Shown: positions 1 to 9,605, counted from the stretch's first letter. The stretch is 64,000 nucleotides of DNA from an uncultured Bacteroidota bacterium (GCA_903865435.1 CAIPJS010000064.1:1-64000); one strand, 5' to 3'. Program-made: numbers and translations. The notes: generated by a model not told the origin, from the sequence alone.

Positions 1-367
1 AAGATATACACAGCTGTAATAGTATTAGTTTATTTATATAAATGTATTAATACTTAATACTACTATAGTAATCCACATTGAAAATAATAGCTACTAATTT
101 AAATTGATCTACTTTTAATCCAACCAATAAGAAAACCTAAAAACCAATACAAAAAACCCTATTTTATTTAAAATAAACACTTTAAAATCAATAATAAAAA
201 AATACTAACTTTATTACTAAATAAATAAACAATTGATAATCAAACAATTAATGATAAATAAAAATAAAAACTAATCTAATTAGTAAAAAAATACTAAATA
301 ATTTAGTTTATTAACAAATTATCCATATCTTCACATAAATATTAAAGAAAACATAAAACGATTAACT
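1..367. other. AT-rich intergenic region upstream of recA
   Basis: No ORF of note is visible and the sequence is overwhelmingly A/T with many A- and T-runs. A 14-bp direct repeat (TAAAAAAATACTAA) occurs at 195-208 and 284-297, and a palindrome CTAATTAG lies at 276-283. A weak promoter-like box TATCTTCA (326-333) sits about 35 nt before the recA ATG. The region probably holds recA control sequences, but I recognise no known operator. The left edge may belong to a longer intergenic region cut by the window. Confidence 0.5.
195..297. repeat. 14-bp direct repeat pair upstream of recA
   Basis: TAAAAAAATACTAA is present at 195-208 and again at 284-297, in the same orientation and 89 bp apart. The surroundings are low-complexity AT-rich DNA, so chance or slippage is possible. 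A protein-binding role at the recA promoter is only a guess. Confidence 0.3.
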
Positions 368-1384
368 ATGAGTAACCCAAACGTAGAAAAACTAAAAGCA
401 CTAAAATTAACCATTGATAAAATCGATAAAGATTATGGTAAAGGCAGTGTGATGATGATGAATGAAAGAAGTCAAGAACCACAAGAAGTAATATCAACAG
501 GATCAATAGGCTTAGATACTGCTTTAGGAATTGGGGGATTACCAAAAGGAAGAATTATAGAAATATACGGACCAGAGTCTTCTGGAAAAACAACAGTAGC
601 TATTCATGTAATTGCGGAAGCACAAAAGAAAGGCGGCATGTGTGCAATTATAGATGCGGAACATGCATTTGATAGTGCTTATGCAAAAAAACTAGGCGTT
701 GATGTAGATAATTTATTAGTATCTCAACCAGATTATGGAGAACAAGCATTAGAAATTGCAGACCGATTAATATTATCGGGCGCTATTGATGTTGTGGTTA
801 TAGATTCAGTAGCAGCACTAGTTCCAAAAAGCGAATTAGAGGGAGAGATGGGAGATTCTAAAATGGGACTACATGCAAGATTAATGAGTCAAGCATTGAG
901 AAAATTAACAGCTACAATTAATAAAACAAATACGATTTGTATTTTTATTAATCAACTAAGAGAAAAAATAGGAATTGTTTTTGGTAATCCAGAAACCACT
1001 ACTGGAGGTAATGCGCTTAAGTTTTATGCTTCTGTAAGATTAGATATAAGAAGAATGGCACAAATAAAAGACGGAGATGAAGCAATAGGAAATAGAGTAA
1101 AAGTAAAAGTGGTAAAAAATAAAGTAGCCCCACCATTTAGAGCAGCAGAATTTGAAATTATTTTTGGAGAAGGAATTAGTAAAATTGGAGAAATAATAGA
1201 TATGGGCGTTGAATTAGAGATTATACAAAAAAGCGGAAGCTGGTTTAGTTATGATAGCAACAAGCTAGGACAGGGACGCGATTCGGTAAAAACTATATTA
1301 CACGATAATCCAGAAATGGCAAACGAAATTGAGGCAAAAATTAGAGCTAAAATTGCTTTAAAAGCAGAAGAGGCCGCAAAATAA
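368..1384 (+). CDS. recA: Recombinase RecA
   Basis: RecA forms ATP-dependent filaments on single-stranded DNA for homologous recombination and, in many bacteria, triggers LexA cleavage. The 338-residue length is normal for the family. Walker A (GPESSGKTT) lies near residues 68-76 and Walker B ([10 protein letters not shown]) near 144-153. The conserved strip [20 protein letters not shown] is intact, and the C-terminal domain ends in an Ala/Glu/Lys tail. The gene is monocistronic: an AT-rich leader precedes it and a strong terminator hairpin follows at 1429-1458. Arginine codons are almost all AGA and Ile is often ATA. No LexA-type operator could be recognised. Identification is secure. Confidence 0.98.
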   Translation: MSNPNVEKLKALKLTIDKIDKDYGKGSVMMMNERSQEPQEVISTGSIGLDTALGIGGLPKGRIIEIYGPESSGKTTVAIHVIAEAQKKGGMCAIIDAEHAFDSAYAKKLGVDVDNLLVSQPDYGEQALEIADRLILSGAIDVVVIDSVAALVPKSELEGEMGDSKMGLHARLMSQALRKLTATINKTNTICIFINQLREKIGIVFGNPETTTGGNALKFYASVRLDIRRMAQIKDGDEAIGNRVKVKVVKNKVAPPFRAAEFEIIFGEGISKIGEIIDMGVELEIIQKSGSWFSYDSNKLGQGRDSVKTILHDNPEMANEIEAKIRAKIALKAEEAAK

Positions 1385-1428
1385 TATTAAAGAAAATAAA
1401 GGTTTTGTTTTTCAGGGTTAGTTAGTAT

Positions 1429-1458
1429 AAACCGCATCAACCATGGTGCGGTTTTTTT
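1429..1458 (+). terminator. Rho-independent terminator of recA
   Basis: AAACCGCA (1429-1436) pairs perfectly with TGCGGTTT (1447-1454) across a 10-nt loop, and a T-run continues to 1458. It lies about 45 bp after the recA stop. Confidence 0.85.
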
Positions 1459-1520
1459 ATGTTAAAATGTCAAATAGAATATTTTATAAAGCCACCCATC
1501 CAATCAACCCCACAACCAAA

Positions 1521-1528
1521 TATTTTTG
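1521..1528 (+). promoter_or_regulatory. Candidate -7 box for mgsA
   Basis: TATTTTTG matches the Bacteroidota -7 consensus TAnnTTTG. It would give a leader of roughly 70 nt before the mgsA ATG at 1603. No clear -33 TTG was found, so this is tentative. Confidence 0.4.
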
Positions 1529-1602
1529 GTACCTTGGCCCTGTTGTTTTTATTAAGAAATCAAACGCCTGAAATTAATTAATTAATTATCAATCTTTCTA
1601 CA

Positions 1603-2058
1603 ATGGCAAATAATACTAGAAGGCTAGAAAAAAGAAAAAAAATCGCCCTTATTGCGCATGATAATAAAAAGAAAGATCTTATTGAGTGGGCCACTTACAA
1701 TAAAGCAGCGCTTGCAAAACACAGCCTTGTTGCAACAGGAACCACCGGAAAACTAGTAGAAGAGGCGCTGGACCAGCCGGTAAAAAAATTATTAAGCGGA
1801 CCCTTGGGCGGCGACCAACAAATAGGCGCAATGATTGCAACAGGAGACATTGATGTTATCTTTTTCTTTTTTGATCCCATGGAGGCACAACCACACGATA
1901 GCGATGTAAAAGCCTTATTAAGACTTGCTGTTGCCTGGAACCTACCCATGGCCTGTGATAGAACCACTGCCGATTTTTTAATGACCTCTAGATTTATGCA
2001 AGAGGTTTATGAATACAAGCTCCCCGACTACACCGATTATTTAAAAAGAAACATTTAA
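1603..2058 (+). CDS. mgsA: Methylglyoxal synthase
   Basis: MgsA converts dihydroxyacetone phosphate to methylglyoxal and phosphate, a bypass of lower glycolysis used when phosphorylated sugars accumulate. At 151 residues it has the family length. The signature SGPLGGDQQIG places the catalytic aspartate at residue 71, as in the E. coli enzyme, and the phosphate-binding segment around TTGKLVEEA (residues 47-55) is present. The usual NVATADF stretch appears here as DRTTADFLM. It ends 22 bp before the M28 peptidase gene and could be cotranscribed with it. Product family is confident. Confidence 0.93.
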   Translation: MANNTRRLEKRKKIALIAHDNKKKDLIEWATYNKAALAKHSLVATGTTGKLVEEALDQPVKKLLSGPLGGDQQIGAMIATGDIDVIFFFFDPMEAQPHDSDVKALLRLAVAWNLPMACDRTTADFLMTSRFMQEVYEYKLPDYTDYLKRNI

Positions 2059-2080
2059 AAAAAGTTATAAATTTTTACCA

Positions 2081-4309
2081 ATGAGAAAATCAAATTTTAT
2101 ACAAAAAATTTTTATTGTAGGGCTTTCACTCTCTGCTATTTTTTCGTTCAATAACCAGGTGTTGGCACAAAATTCAATCCTGGGCTTTAAGCGCTCAGAA
2201 AATGAATTAAAAATTGAAAAAGACTTTGATGCACAATTAAGCGCTACGCGTGTTGGTCAAAACATAAAATTACTTTCTTCTGTTCCACATCATGTTGGAT
2301 CGGCTGGAGGAAAGTTTGTTGCAAGTGAAATTGAAAAAGCATTTAAGGCAGCGGGCTGGGATACAAAAATCGAAACTTATCAATTAATGTTTCCAACACC
2401 CCTTACGCGTATTTTAGAAATGTCGGGTGCAACCAATTATAAAGCAAAGCTTAAAGAAACCCCACTTAAAGAAGACGCTACATCCAATCAAGCAGACCAA
2501 TTACCTACCTACAATTGTTGGAGTGCGGATGGTGATGTTACGGCTAATTTGGTTTTTGTAAACTATGGCTTACCAGAAGACTACGAAACACTTGCTAAAT
2601 ATGGTATTGATGTAAAAGGAAAAATTGTAATTGCAAAATATGGCCGGAGTTGGAGGGGAATTAAACCAAAAGTGGCACAAGAACACGGGGCGATTGGTTG
2701 TTTAATTTATTCTGATCCTATAGATGATGGATATGGCGCTGGAGATGAATACCCGATCGGCTCTTTTAAAAACGATCAAACGGTACAAAGAGGATCTATA
2801 ATGGATATGGTAATTTATCCCGGAGACCCCACCACGCCAAATATTGCTTCTACCGCTAGCGCTCCTAGAGTAGATCATCGTGATGCAGTGAACTTATTAA
2901 AGATACCCGTGCTTCCAATAAGTTATGGAGATGCTGCGCCATTATTAAAAGACATGGCAGGACCCGTTGCTCCAAGAAATTGGGGAGGCGGCTTACCCTT
3001 TACGTATCATATTGGGCCAAGTAAATCTACTGTACACCTAAAACTAGCCTTTGATTGGAAACTTAGACCAGGCTTAGATGTTATTGCCACCATTAAGGGT
3101 TCTGAATTTCCAGATCAGTGGATTGTAAGGGGCAATCACCACGATGGTTGGGTAAACGGAGCTGCAGATCCCATTAGCGGAATGGCGGCAGAAATAGAAG
3201 AGGCCACAGCAATTGGTGGATTGTTAAAACAAGGCTGGAGACCTAAAAGAACCTTAGTGTACTGTGCTTGGGATGCAGAGGAACCGGGCTTAATGGGTTC
3301 TACAGAATGGGTAGAAGACCACGCGGCAGAATTACAAGCAAAAGCAGTGGCGTATATAAATTCAGATGGAAATGAAAGAGGATTTTTAGGGGTAGAGGGC
3401 TCACACGCTTTTGCACCATTGATTACCGAAATAAGTAAAAATGTGATAGACCCACAAACGGGCGTTACTGTTTTTGAAAGATCAAAAGCGTCAAGAGCAA
3501 CCAATGCAAGCGGAACGGCTGCAAAAAAAGAAGCGTATGCATCTACTAATTATCCTTTAGCTGCAATGGGCTCGGGTTCAGATTATTCTTCTTTCATACA
3601 ACACTTAGGCATACCCTCTTTAAATATTGGATACGGCGGTGAAGGTGAAGGCGGAGAATATCATTCTATTTATGATTCTTATGATATGTATCGTCGCTTT
3701 AAAGACCCAACCTTTATTTATGGAGTAACCCTTGCACAAACAGCGGGAAGGGTAGCGCTAAGACTAGCCGATGCAGAAGCGCTACCGTTTGATTATAGAG
3801 TACTACACACCACCATTAAAGGATACATCACGGAATTAATTAATAATGTAGATCAATTAAGAGAGAAGACATTGGTTGAAAACGAATTGGTCAACAAAAA
3901 AGCATATGTCTATGCAACAGATCCCAAAGAGGGCCTAAGTTTACCAAAGGTTTTACCTGAAGTTCCGTTTATTGATTTTTCTGCAATTTTAAACGCGCTT
4001 GCAAAACTAGAAAAAGCAGCAGCACATGTTGAAGAAATTAAAGCAACAGGAAATACGGCACAGTTGGTAATCTTAAATTCAAAAATTTATACCGCAGAGC
4101 AACAGTTGTTATCAGATGCGGGACTTCCGCGCAGACCCTGGTTCAAACACACTATTTATGCACCAGGTTTTTATACAGGGTATGGTGTAAAAACAGTTCC
4201 AGGTGTACGCGAGGCCATCGAACAAAAAAATTGGCCAGAAACAAAAGAACAAATTATTGAAGTAGCTAAGGCCATTGAAAAACTTTCTAGTTATTTAGAT
4301 GCGCTATAG
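2081..4309 (+). CDS. Secreted M28 peptidase, glutamate carboxypeptidase II type
   Basis: This 742-residue exported zinc exopeptidase resembles the glutamate carboxypeptidase II/transferrin-receptor group. A signal peptide occupies about residues 1-29 and ends in the typical NQVLAQ. A PA domain fills roughly 150-320. The M28 catalytic domain follows: HHDGW near residue 350 gives a zinc His and Asp, WDAEEPGLMGS near 396-406 gives the catalytic and bridging Glu, SDGN near 428 the next Asp, and EYHSIYDSYD near 527 the last His. The C-terminal region looks like a TFR-type dimerisation domain. It probably trims peptides in the periplasm or outside; the substrate cannot be told from sequence. Confidence 0.9.
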   Translation: MRKSNFIQKIFIVGLSLSAIFSFNNQVLAQNSILGFKRSENELKIEKDFDAQLSATRVGQNIKLLSSVPHHVGSAGGKFVASEIEKAFKAAGWDTKIETYQLMFPTPLTRILEMSGATNYKAKLKETPLKEDATSNQADQLPTYNCWSADGDVTANLVFVNYGLPEDYETLAKYGIDVKGKIVIAKYGRSWRGIKPKVAQEHGAIGCLIYSDPIDDGYGAGDEYPIGSFKNDQTVQRGSIMDMVIYPGDPTTPNIASTASAPRVDHRDAVNLLKIPVLPISYGDAAPLLKDMAGPVAPRNWGGGLPFTYHIGPSKSTVHLKLAFDWKLRPGLDVIATIKGSEFPDQWIVRGNHHDGWVNGAADPISGMAAEIEEATAIGGLLKQGWRPKRTLVYCAWDAEEPGLMGSTEWVEDHAAELQAKAVAYINSDGNERGFLGVEGSHAFAPLITEISKNVIDPQTGVTVFERSKASRATNASGTAAKKEAYASTNYPLAAMGSGSDYSSFIQHLGIPSLNIGYGGEGEGGEYHSIYDSYDMYRRFKDPTFIYGVTLAQTAGRVALRLADAEALPFDYRVLHTTIKGYITELINNVDQLREKTLVENELVNKKAYVYATDPKEGLSLPKVLPEVPFIDFSAILNALAKLEKAAAHVEEIKATGNTAQLVILNSKIYTAEQQLLSDAGLPRRPWFKHTIYAPGFYTGYGVKTVPGVREAIEQKNWPETKEQIIEVAKAIEKLSSYLDAL

Positions 4310-4313
4310 GTTG

Positions 4314-4321
4314 TAAATTTG
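4314..4321 (+). promoter_or_regulatory. -7 box immediately before uvrB (leaderless candidate)
   Basis: TAAATTTG matches TAnnTTTG exactly and is followed by only four nucleotides before the uvrB ATG at 4325. The predicted transcription start therefore coincides with the start codon. The upstream in-frame TTG at 4319 lies inside this box, so it is unlikely to be the start. Confidence 0.55.
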
Positions 4322-4324
4322 CCA

Positions 4325-6361
4325 ATGCCCTTTCAATTAGAATCCACCTATACCCCGTCGGGCGATCAACCATCGGCCATACAACAACTCACCGACGGGG
4401 TTTTAGAAGGCGATCGTTTTCAAACCTTGTTGGGTGTTACCGGTAGCGGTAAAACATTTACGATTGCCAACCTGATACAAAACATTCAGCGACCCACACT
4501 GGTGCTTACACATAATAAAACATTGGTCGCGCAATTGTATGGCGAGTTCAAACAATTTTTTCCAAATAATGCAGTGGGGTATTTTGTTTCCTATTATGAT
4601 TATTATCAACCCGAAGCGTATTTACCTACTTCGGGGGTTTACATCGAAAAAGATTTAAGCATCAATGAAGAACTAGATAAACTAAGACTTCAGGCCACCG
4701 CACAATTATTAAGCGGAAGGCGCGATATTATTATTGTTGCTAGTGTAAGTTGTATTTATGGTATGGGCAATCCTACAGAATATGAAAAAGGAATCATTAG
4801 AATTCATAAAGGTATGGTGGTGTCAAGACAAGCTTTTTTACATGCGCTGGTAAATAGTTTGTACCACAGAACTGTTACAGAATTTGATAGGGGTTCCTTT
4901 AGGGTCAATGGTGATACGGTAGACATTCGGTTGCCTTATGTAGACTATGGCTATAGAATTACTTTTTTTGGAGATGAAATTGAAACCATTGAAAGTTTAG
5001 AAATAGAAAGTGGTAAAAGAATAGAGGAGATGGAAAACGCTGCAATTTTCCCAGCCAATTTATATTTAGCACCCAAAGATTTAGTACAAGAAATTATTGC
5101 AGAGATACAAGACGAAATGCGCGCGCAAGTTGAATACTTTAAAAGTACGGGCAAACAACTAGAGGCACAAAGACTAAAAGAAAGGGTAGAATATGATATT
5201 GAAATGATACGAGAATTGGGTTATTGCACTGGAATAGAAAACTATTCTCGTTTTTTTGATAGACGCATTCCGGGTACGAGACCCTTTTGTTTATTGGATT
5301 ATTTTCCAAAAGATTTTATATGTGTGGTAGACGAAAGTCATGTAACCATTCCACAAATTTCTGGTATGTATGGTGGAGATAGAAGCAGAAAAATGAACCT
5401 AGTAGAATATGGATTTAGATTACCCAGCGCCATGGACAACAGGCCCTTAAATTTTAATGAATTTGAAAACATCATCGGACAATCCATTTTTGTAAGCGCC
5501 ACACCGGGAGAGTATGAATTAGAAAAAACAGGAGGATTGATCGTAGAACAAGTAGTGCGCCCAACGGGATTGCTAGACCCACCCATTGAAGTGCGCCCCA
5601 CTAAAAATCAAATTGATGATTTGCTAGAAGAGATTGCGATGCAAGTAGAAAAAGGAGATCGCGTTTTGGTTACAACACTTACAAAAAAAATGGCCGAAGA
5701 AATGGATCGCTATTTAAGCCGTATTCAAATCAAATCAAAATACATCCACAGTGATATTGATGCACTAGAAAGGGTGGAAATTTTAAGAGAACTAAGATTG
5801 GGTATTATAGATGTTTTGGTGGGTGTTAATTTATTAAGGGAGGGATTGGATCTGCCCGAGGTTTCATTGGTTGTAGTATTGGATGCAGACAAAGAAGGAT
5901 TTTTAAGAAATGAAAAATCTTTGACCCAAACCGCTGGTAGAGCTGCGCGTAATGTAAATGGCCGTGTTATATTTTATGCAGATCAAATGACAAAAAGCAT
6001 GCAACGTACCATCGACGAAACCAATAGAAGAAGAGACAAGCAAATTAAATACAATCAAGAACACCATATCACCCCAACCACAATTATTAAGAGCATACAA
6101 CAAGTGATGGCTCAGTCCGCAGTATTAGATATTAAGGGCTATTCGCTCAATAACATGAATATCAAAACCACAGACAATATGGTGATGGTAGCAGAATCAG
6201 AAAATGGATATACCACCATTCCACAAATAGAAAAAGCCATTGTGCAAACAAAAAAACAAATGGATAAATTTGCCAAAGCCCTAGATTTTATGGAGGCGGC
6301 AAAACTAAGAGATGAAATGTTTAGATTAGAAACACAGCTAGAAAAAATGAAAAATAATTAA
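4325..6361 (+). CDS. uvrB: Excinuclease ABC subunit B
   Basis: UvrB is the damage-verifying helicase-like subunit of UvrABC nucleotide excision repair; it receives DNA from UvrA and recruits UvrC. The 678-residue protein has Walker A (GVTGSGKTF, near 37-45), the DNA-gripping beta-hairpin region (YFVSYYDYYQPEAY, near 84-97), helicase motif II (DESHVT) and motif VI (QTAGRAARN). A C-terminal UVR motif that binds UvrC is also present (near 635-665). I chose ATG 4325 over TTG 4319 because the TTG sits in a promoter-like box and the protein then starts MPFQLESTYTPSG, as in homologues. It lies 15 bp after the peptidase gene but probably has its own promoter. Confidence 0.97.
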   Translation: MPFQLESTYTPSGDQPSAIQQLTDGVLEGDRFQTLLGVTGSGKTFTIANLIQNIQRPTLVLTHNKTLVAQLYGEFKQFFPNNAVGYFVSYYDYYQPEAYLPTSGVYIEKDLSINEELDKLRLQATAQLLSGRRDIIIVASVSCIYGMGNPTEYEKGIIRIHKGMVVSRQAFLHALVNSLYHRTVTEFDRGSFRVNGDTVDIRLPYVDYGYRITFFGDEIETIESLEIESGKRIEEMENAAIFPANLYLAPKDLVQEIIAEIQDEMRAQVEYFKSTGKQLEAQRLKERVEYDIEMIRELGYCTGIENYSRFFDRRIPGTRPFCLLDYFPKDFICVVDESHVTIPQISGMYGGDRSRKMNLVEYGFRLPSAMDNRPLNFNEFENIIGQSIFVSATPGEYELEKTGGLIVEQVVRPTGLLDPPIEVRPTKNQIDDLLEEIAMQVEKGDRVLVTTLTKKMAEEMDRYLSRIQIKSKYIHSDIDALERVEILRELRLGIIDVLVGVNLLREGLDLPEVSLVVVLDADKEGFLRNEKSLTQTAGRAARNVNGRVIFYADQMTKSMQRTIDETNRRRDKQIKYNQEHHITPTTIIKSIQQVMAQSAVLDIKGYSLNNMNIKTTDNMVMVAESENGYTTIPQIEKAIVQTKKQMDKFAKALDFMEAAKLRDEMFRLETQLEKMKNN

Positions 6362-6412
6362 ACTCAATAAAATAATGATCACCCGATCAATTGTATTAAT
6401 TTTATAATTACC

Positions 6413-7042
6413 ATGCCAACACTTATTGAGTCTATATATAGTGGCTTACTTCAAACTACTTGGTTAGAAGCCATTGCAGTAATTTCTGGTATTGTTTCGG
6501 TGTGGTACAGTAGAAAAGAAAACATTTTAGTTTATCCAACAGGTCTTTTAAACACAACCCTCTACATCTATATTAGTACCAGGGGACACTTATTGGGAGA
6601 GGCGAGTGTAAATATATATTACACCATCATGAGTATATATGGATGGTACCTGTGGACAAGAATAGATCCAAACAAACAAACCCCCCTTTTAAAAATTACC
6701 CCAAGCACATTAAAAGACTGGCGCAATCAATTGTTGTTTTTTTTAGGATTTTATTTAGTCATTTATTTTTCTTTGGTTTTTTTGAAAAAAGAATTTGCAC
6801 CCGAAGCCATTCCTTGGGCGGATGCTTTAGCAAGCGCGTCTGCTTATACAGGCATGTGGCTGATGGCCAAGAAAAAACTAGAAAGTTGGTTTTGGTGGGT
6901 CGTAACCAATATTGCTTCAATTCCTTTGTATTTTATCAAAGGATATGCATTTACAAGTGTTCAATTTATTATTTTATTAATTTTAGCCATTGCAGGTTGG
7001 AAATCATGGAGCGATAAAATAAAACAAGGCAAAGATGCTTAA
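6413..7042 (+). CDS. pnuC: Nicotinamide riboside transporter PnuC
   Basis: PnuC facilitates entry of nicotinamide riboside, an NAD precursor, through the inner membrane. The 209-residue protein has about seven hydrophobic helices and the family's tryptophan/tyrosine-rich segments (SIYGWYLWTRIDP near 77-89; IASIPLYFIKGYAFTS near 167-182). The next gene, a nicotinamide riboside kinase, overlaps it by 8 bp, which strongly supports an NAD-salvage operon where uptake is driven by phosphorylation. PnuC relatives import thiamine in some Bacteroidota, but the kinase neighbour favours nicotinamide riboside. No riboswitch was seen in the 52-bp gap upstream. Confidence 0.9.
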   Translation: MPTLIESIYSGLLQTTWLEAIAVISGIVSVWYSRKENILVYPTGLLNTTLYIYISTRGHLLGEASVNIYYTIMSIYGWYLWTRIDPNKQTPLLKITPSTLKDWRNQLLFFLGFYLVIYFSLVFLKKEFAPEAIPWADALASASAYTGMWLMAKKKLESWFWWVVTNIASIPLYFIKGYAFTSVQFIILLILAIAGWKSWSDKIKQGKDA

Positions 7043-7613
7043 TGTAAAAAAAGACACCATTAAAAATCACCTACAAAAAATAGTAGTGCTGGGCCCAGAG
7101 TCTACAGGAAAATCATCCCTATGCGAAGCATTGGCCAAACATTATGGAGCTGTAGATTGTAAAGAATATGCAAGACAATTTTTACACGAAAAGGGAACCA
7201 AATATAATTTCGAAGATTTATTAACAATTGCAAAAGGGCAATTAACAATTGAGGAGGAGGCTATTCAAAAAGCCTACCAGCAGTTATCGGAGCAGTCAAA
7301 AAATAAATTAATTATTGACACCGACATGTATGTTATGAAGGTGTGGTGTGAATATGTTTTTAATAATTGTCACACCTACATTTTAGAGCAAATACACAGC
7401 AGAAAATACGATATGTATCTCTTGTGTGATATAGACCTACCCTGGACACCAGACGAAATGCGTGAATATCCAGACGAAGCACCAAGAAAAGAATTATTCG
7501 CTATTTATAAAGACATTTTAATCAATCAAAATACACCCTGGGGAATTGTTAAAGGTATTGGGGAGGACCGAACAAAAAATGCAATTAACCTAATCAATGA
7601 ATTTTTAAAATAA
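7035..7613 (+). CDS. NadR-type nicotinamide riboside kinase
   Basis: This 192-residue P-loop ATPase matches the C-terminal ribosylnicotinamide kinase domain of NadR, which phosphorylates nicotinamide riboside to NMN. Walker A is GPESTGKSS (near residues 20-28), and DVDLPWxxDxxR-like residues appear as DIDLPWTPDEMREYP (near 132-146). It lacks the DNA-binding and adenylyltransferase domains of full NadR. Its ATG lies within the end of pnuC (8-bp overlap), indicating translational coupling of import and trapping. The 3' end is convergent with mtgA. Confidence 0.88.
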   Translation: MLNVKKDTIKNHLQKIVVLGPESTGKSSLCEALAKHYGAVDCKEYARQFLHEKGTKYNFEDLLTIAKGQLTIEEEAIQKAYQQLSEQSKNKLIIDTDMYVMKVWCEYVFNNCHTYILEQIHSRKYDMYLLCDIDLPWTPDEMREYPDEAPRKELFAIYKDILINQNTPWGIVKGIGEDRTKNAINLINEFLK

Positions 7614-7624
7614 TTAATTGTAAA

Positions 7625-8317
7625 TTATTTTTTTAATAAGGCTGCCACATCTTCGTCCGTCTCAATATTGTTCATCTCCCTTAAAATTTGTGGATAGCGC
7701 CACGCAACCCTAGTTGTTAATGGGCTTGCGGTAAACTTCTTAGGATTTGGAAAACCGGCTACAATCATCGCAGCTTCTTCTCTGGTTAATTTTTTTGCAG
7801 ACTTATGAAAATAATGTTGAGCTGCAGCTTCAATACCAAAACAGCCAGGCCCGGTTTCAATCACATTTAAATACACTTCTAAAATTCTTTTCTTTCCCCA
7901 AACCCATTCTATTAAAAAAGTAAAATAAATTTCTGGAACTTTTCTAATGTATTTATCATAACGCCCACCCTGCCATAAAAAAACATTTTTTGCAGTTTGT
8001 TGTGAAATGGTGCTTGCCCCCCCACCTAATGGTATCTTAGATTTTTTATTTTTCTTTTTGGGGTGTAAACTTTTCTCAATGGCATCCCAATCAAATCCCA
8101 TATGATCTGGAAAAACCTGATCCTCACTTGCTATGGCAGCCAACTTAATATTATAGGACATATCCTCCCAAGAAACATAATCTCTTCGTAATCCTAAGCC
8201 AAAGGCATTCGATATTTGTGTAATGGTAATGGGGGGCTCTAAAAACTTTGTGATGAATACATACACTAAAGAGCTAAAAAATAGATATAAAACAATGCGT
8301 CTTATTTTTTTAAACAC
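7625..8317 (-). CDS. mtgA: Monofunctional peptidoglycan glycosyltransferase MtgA
   Basis: MtgA is a GT51 glycosyltransferase that polymerises lipid II into glycan strands without a transpeptidase domain. The 230-residue protein has one N-terminal membrane anchor (about residues 6-24). The catalytic motif ASEDQVFPDHMGFDWDAI (near 62-79) carries the essential Glu, and GGASTISQQTAKN (near 98-110) and KRILEVYLN are also conserved. The start is GTG; no ATG is available upstream of the conserved region. It follows the exported unknown gene by 9 bp on the same strand and is probably cotranscribed with it. Confidence 0.93.
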   Translation of the reverse strand: MFKKIRRIVLYLFFSSLVYVFITKFLEPPITITQISNAFGLGLRRDYVSWEDMSYNIKLAAIASEDQVFPDHMGFDWDAIEKSLHPKKKNKKSKIPLGGGASTISQQTAKNVFLWQGGRYDKYIRKVPEIYFTFLIEWVWGKKRILEVYLNVIETGPGCFGIEAAAQHYFHKSAKKLTREEAAMIVAGFPNPKKFTASPLTTRVAWRYPQILREMNNIETDEDVAALLKK

Positions 8318-8326
8318 AAAAATATT

Positions 8327-8893
8327 TTATAAGGTTTCTACTGTATATCTTTTGCCAATAGGTCTGTAATTGGGATTGTACTTGTGTATGAGTGTTCCAC
8401 CCGCCCAAGCTAATGCACCCCCAATTAATTTTGAAATATTATCACCTGCAAAAATTGGATCTTTATTAGATACTGAGTTAATAATATTAAGTGCGATATA
8501 ACCTATACCACCGGTTATAAAAAAAGCGCCGTTGGTAAAAACACTATTGAAATGACCTCTTTCTTTTGGAAAAGCAATGATTTCGTTGATTTTAAAAGCC
8601 AGCTTACCAAGCTTTAGCGTATCCTGCCCATAAGTTCCAAACATGGTAAGTATGGGCTGTAAGGCAAATTGATTGATTTGAACCGAATCGTTTCTAATCC
8701 AATCTATATATCCCGTTAACCATTGTTGACTGCTAAATTCAAAATTAATATAATCCCCCACAGTATAAGAGTGCACCACAACGCCATTGTCTTTTAATAA
8801 TAAAATTTCCCCTCCTTTAGTACCCGTTTGGGCTACTGTGCTTGTAAAAAAAACAAGCCCCATTAAAATAGACAACCATACTTTATTTTTCAC
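8327..8893 (-). CDS. Exported protein of unknown function
   Basis: I do not recognise a family. The 188-residue protein starts at GTG with a clear signal peptide (about residues 1-21, ending STVAQ). The first half is beta-rich, with segments such as GDYINFEFSSQQWLTGYID that suggest a small beta-barrel or SH3-like fold. Residues about 125-145 form a glycine-rich hydrophobic stretch (FFITGGIGYIALNII) that could insert in a membrane. It lies directly upstream of mtgA on the same strand, so an envelope role is plausible but only inferred. Confidence 0.75.
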   Translation of the reverse strand: MKNKVWLSILMGLVFFTSTVAQTGTKGGEILLLKDNGVVVHSYTVGDYINFEFSSQQWLTGYIDWIRNDSVQINQFALQPILTMFGTYGQDTLKLGKLAFKINEIIAFPKERGHFNSVFTNGAFFITGGIGYIALNIINSVSNKDPIFAGDNISKLIGGALAWAGGTLIHKYNPNYRPIGKRYTVETL

Positions 8894-8960
8894 TATAGCA
8901 ATTTACGTTTTTATGTTTAAAATAGAGATTTTCATTTTTGACCAAAAGTTGAAAATGATT

Positions 8961-9605
8961 TTAAGTATAATTTAAGGCGCCATAAAAAAGAGCTGCACTA
9001 AAAACTAAAATAATGATTCCAGAAATTCGATTAATTACCACCATATTTCTTTGTGTTAAGCGCGAACGAACCAAACCCGCTAAGGCGACCTTTGCCAAAT
9101 CTGAAACGAGAACAAAAAGCAAGCAGGTACCAAATACAATTAGTTTATAATGAAGGGCATCGCTGGTTTCGCTAGCACTTGTTCCAATGGCAGCTGTCCA
9201 GGCAAACCAAAACAAAAAGACATTTGGATTTAAGGTGTTCATAAAAAAGCCAGCAGCGAAAACCCCAAGCAGATCTCTTTTTCTCATTGCCTTATCCTTA
9301 TCTTCTTCCCCCGGTTCAAATCTTATTTTTTTAAAAAAAATAGTATACAGCCCCATGAGTAATAAAAAACCAGCACCCACCATTGCAATCAGAGATTTAT
9401 GAGAAAGCACCATCGCAAAAAGAGCGGTAAATAAATTACAGATACTTAATAAGGTAATGTCACTTGCAGAAACCCCCGCGACAAATACATATCCGGCTTT
9501 GCGCCCATTGGTTAAACTTTGTTTTAATATTGCAAAGATGACAGGACCGATGGATATGCTTAACAACAAACCAAGCAGCAATCCCTTAAAGAATGGAGCG
9601 ATCAT
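8961..9605 (-). CDS. LysE/RhtB family amino acid exporter
   Basis: This is a six-helix inner-membrane exporter of the LysE/RhtB superfamily, which expels lysine, threonine, homoserine or related amino acids. The 214-residue length is typical. The N-terminal helix carries the family signature GLLLGLLLSISIGPV (near residues 8-22), followed by a Lys/Arg-rich cytosolic loop (near 93-111) and NTLNPNVFLFW (near 122-132). It overlaps the end of the GH3 gene upstream by 20 bp, so the two are probably translated from one mRNA. The exported compound is unknown; the link to an acyl-adenylating GH3 enzyme may be relevant. Confidence 0.87.
   Translation of the reverse strand: MIAPFFKGLLLGLLLSISIGPVIFAILKQSLTNGRKAGYVFVAGVSASDITLLSICNLFTALFAMVLSHKSLIAMVGAGFLLLMGLYTIFFKKIRFEPGEEDKDKAMRKRDLLGVFAAGFFMNTLNPNVFLFWFAWTAAIGTSASETSDALHYKLIVFGTCLLFVLVSDLAKVALAGLVRSRLTQRNMVVINRISGIIILVFSAALFYGALNYT

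Noticed and set aside
4319..4324. TTG start for uvrB
   Set aside because: It falls inside the TAAATTTG promoter box, and the ATG at 4325 gives the usual N-terminus.
6643..7017. Second ORF inside pnuC in another frame
   Set aside because: It is a frame shadow within a well-supported transporter gene, with no family features.
9300..9330. GGTTCAAATC, tRNA T-arm-like sequence
   Set aside because: It lies inside the LysE-type coding region and no cloverleaf can be drawn. No tRNA was found anywhere in the window.
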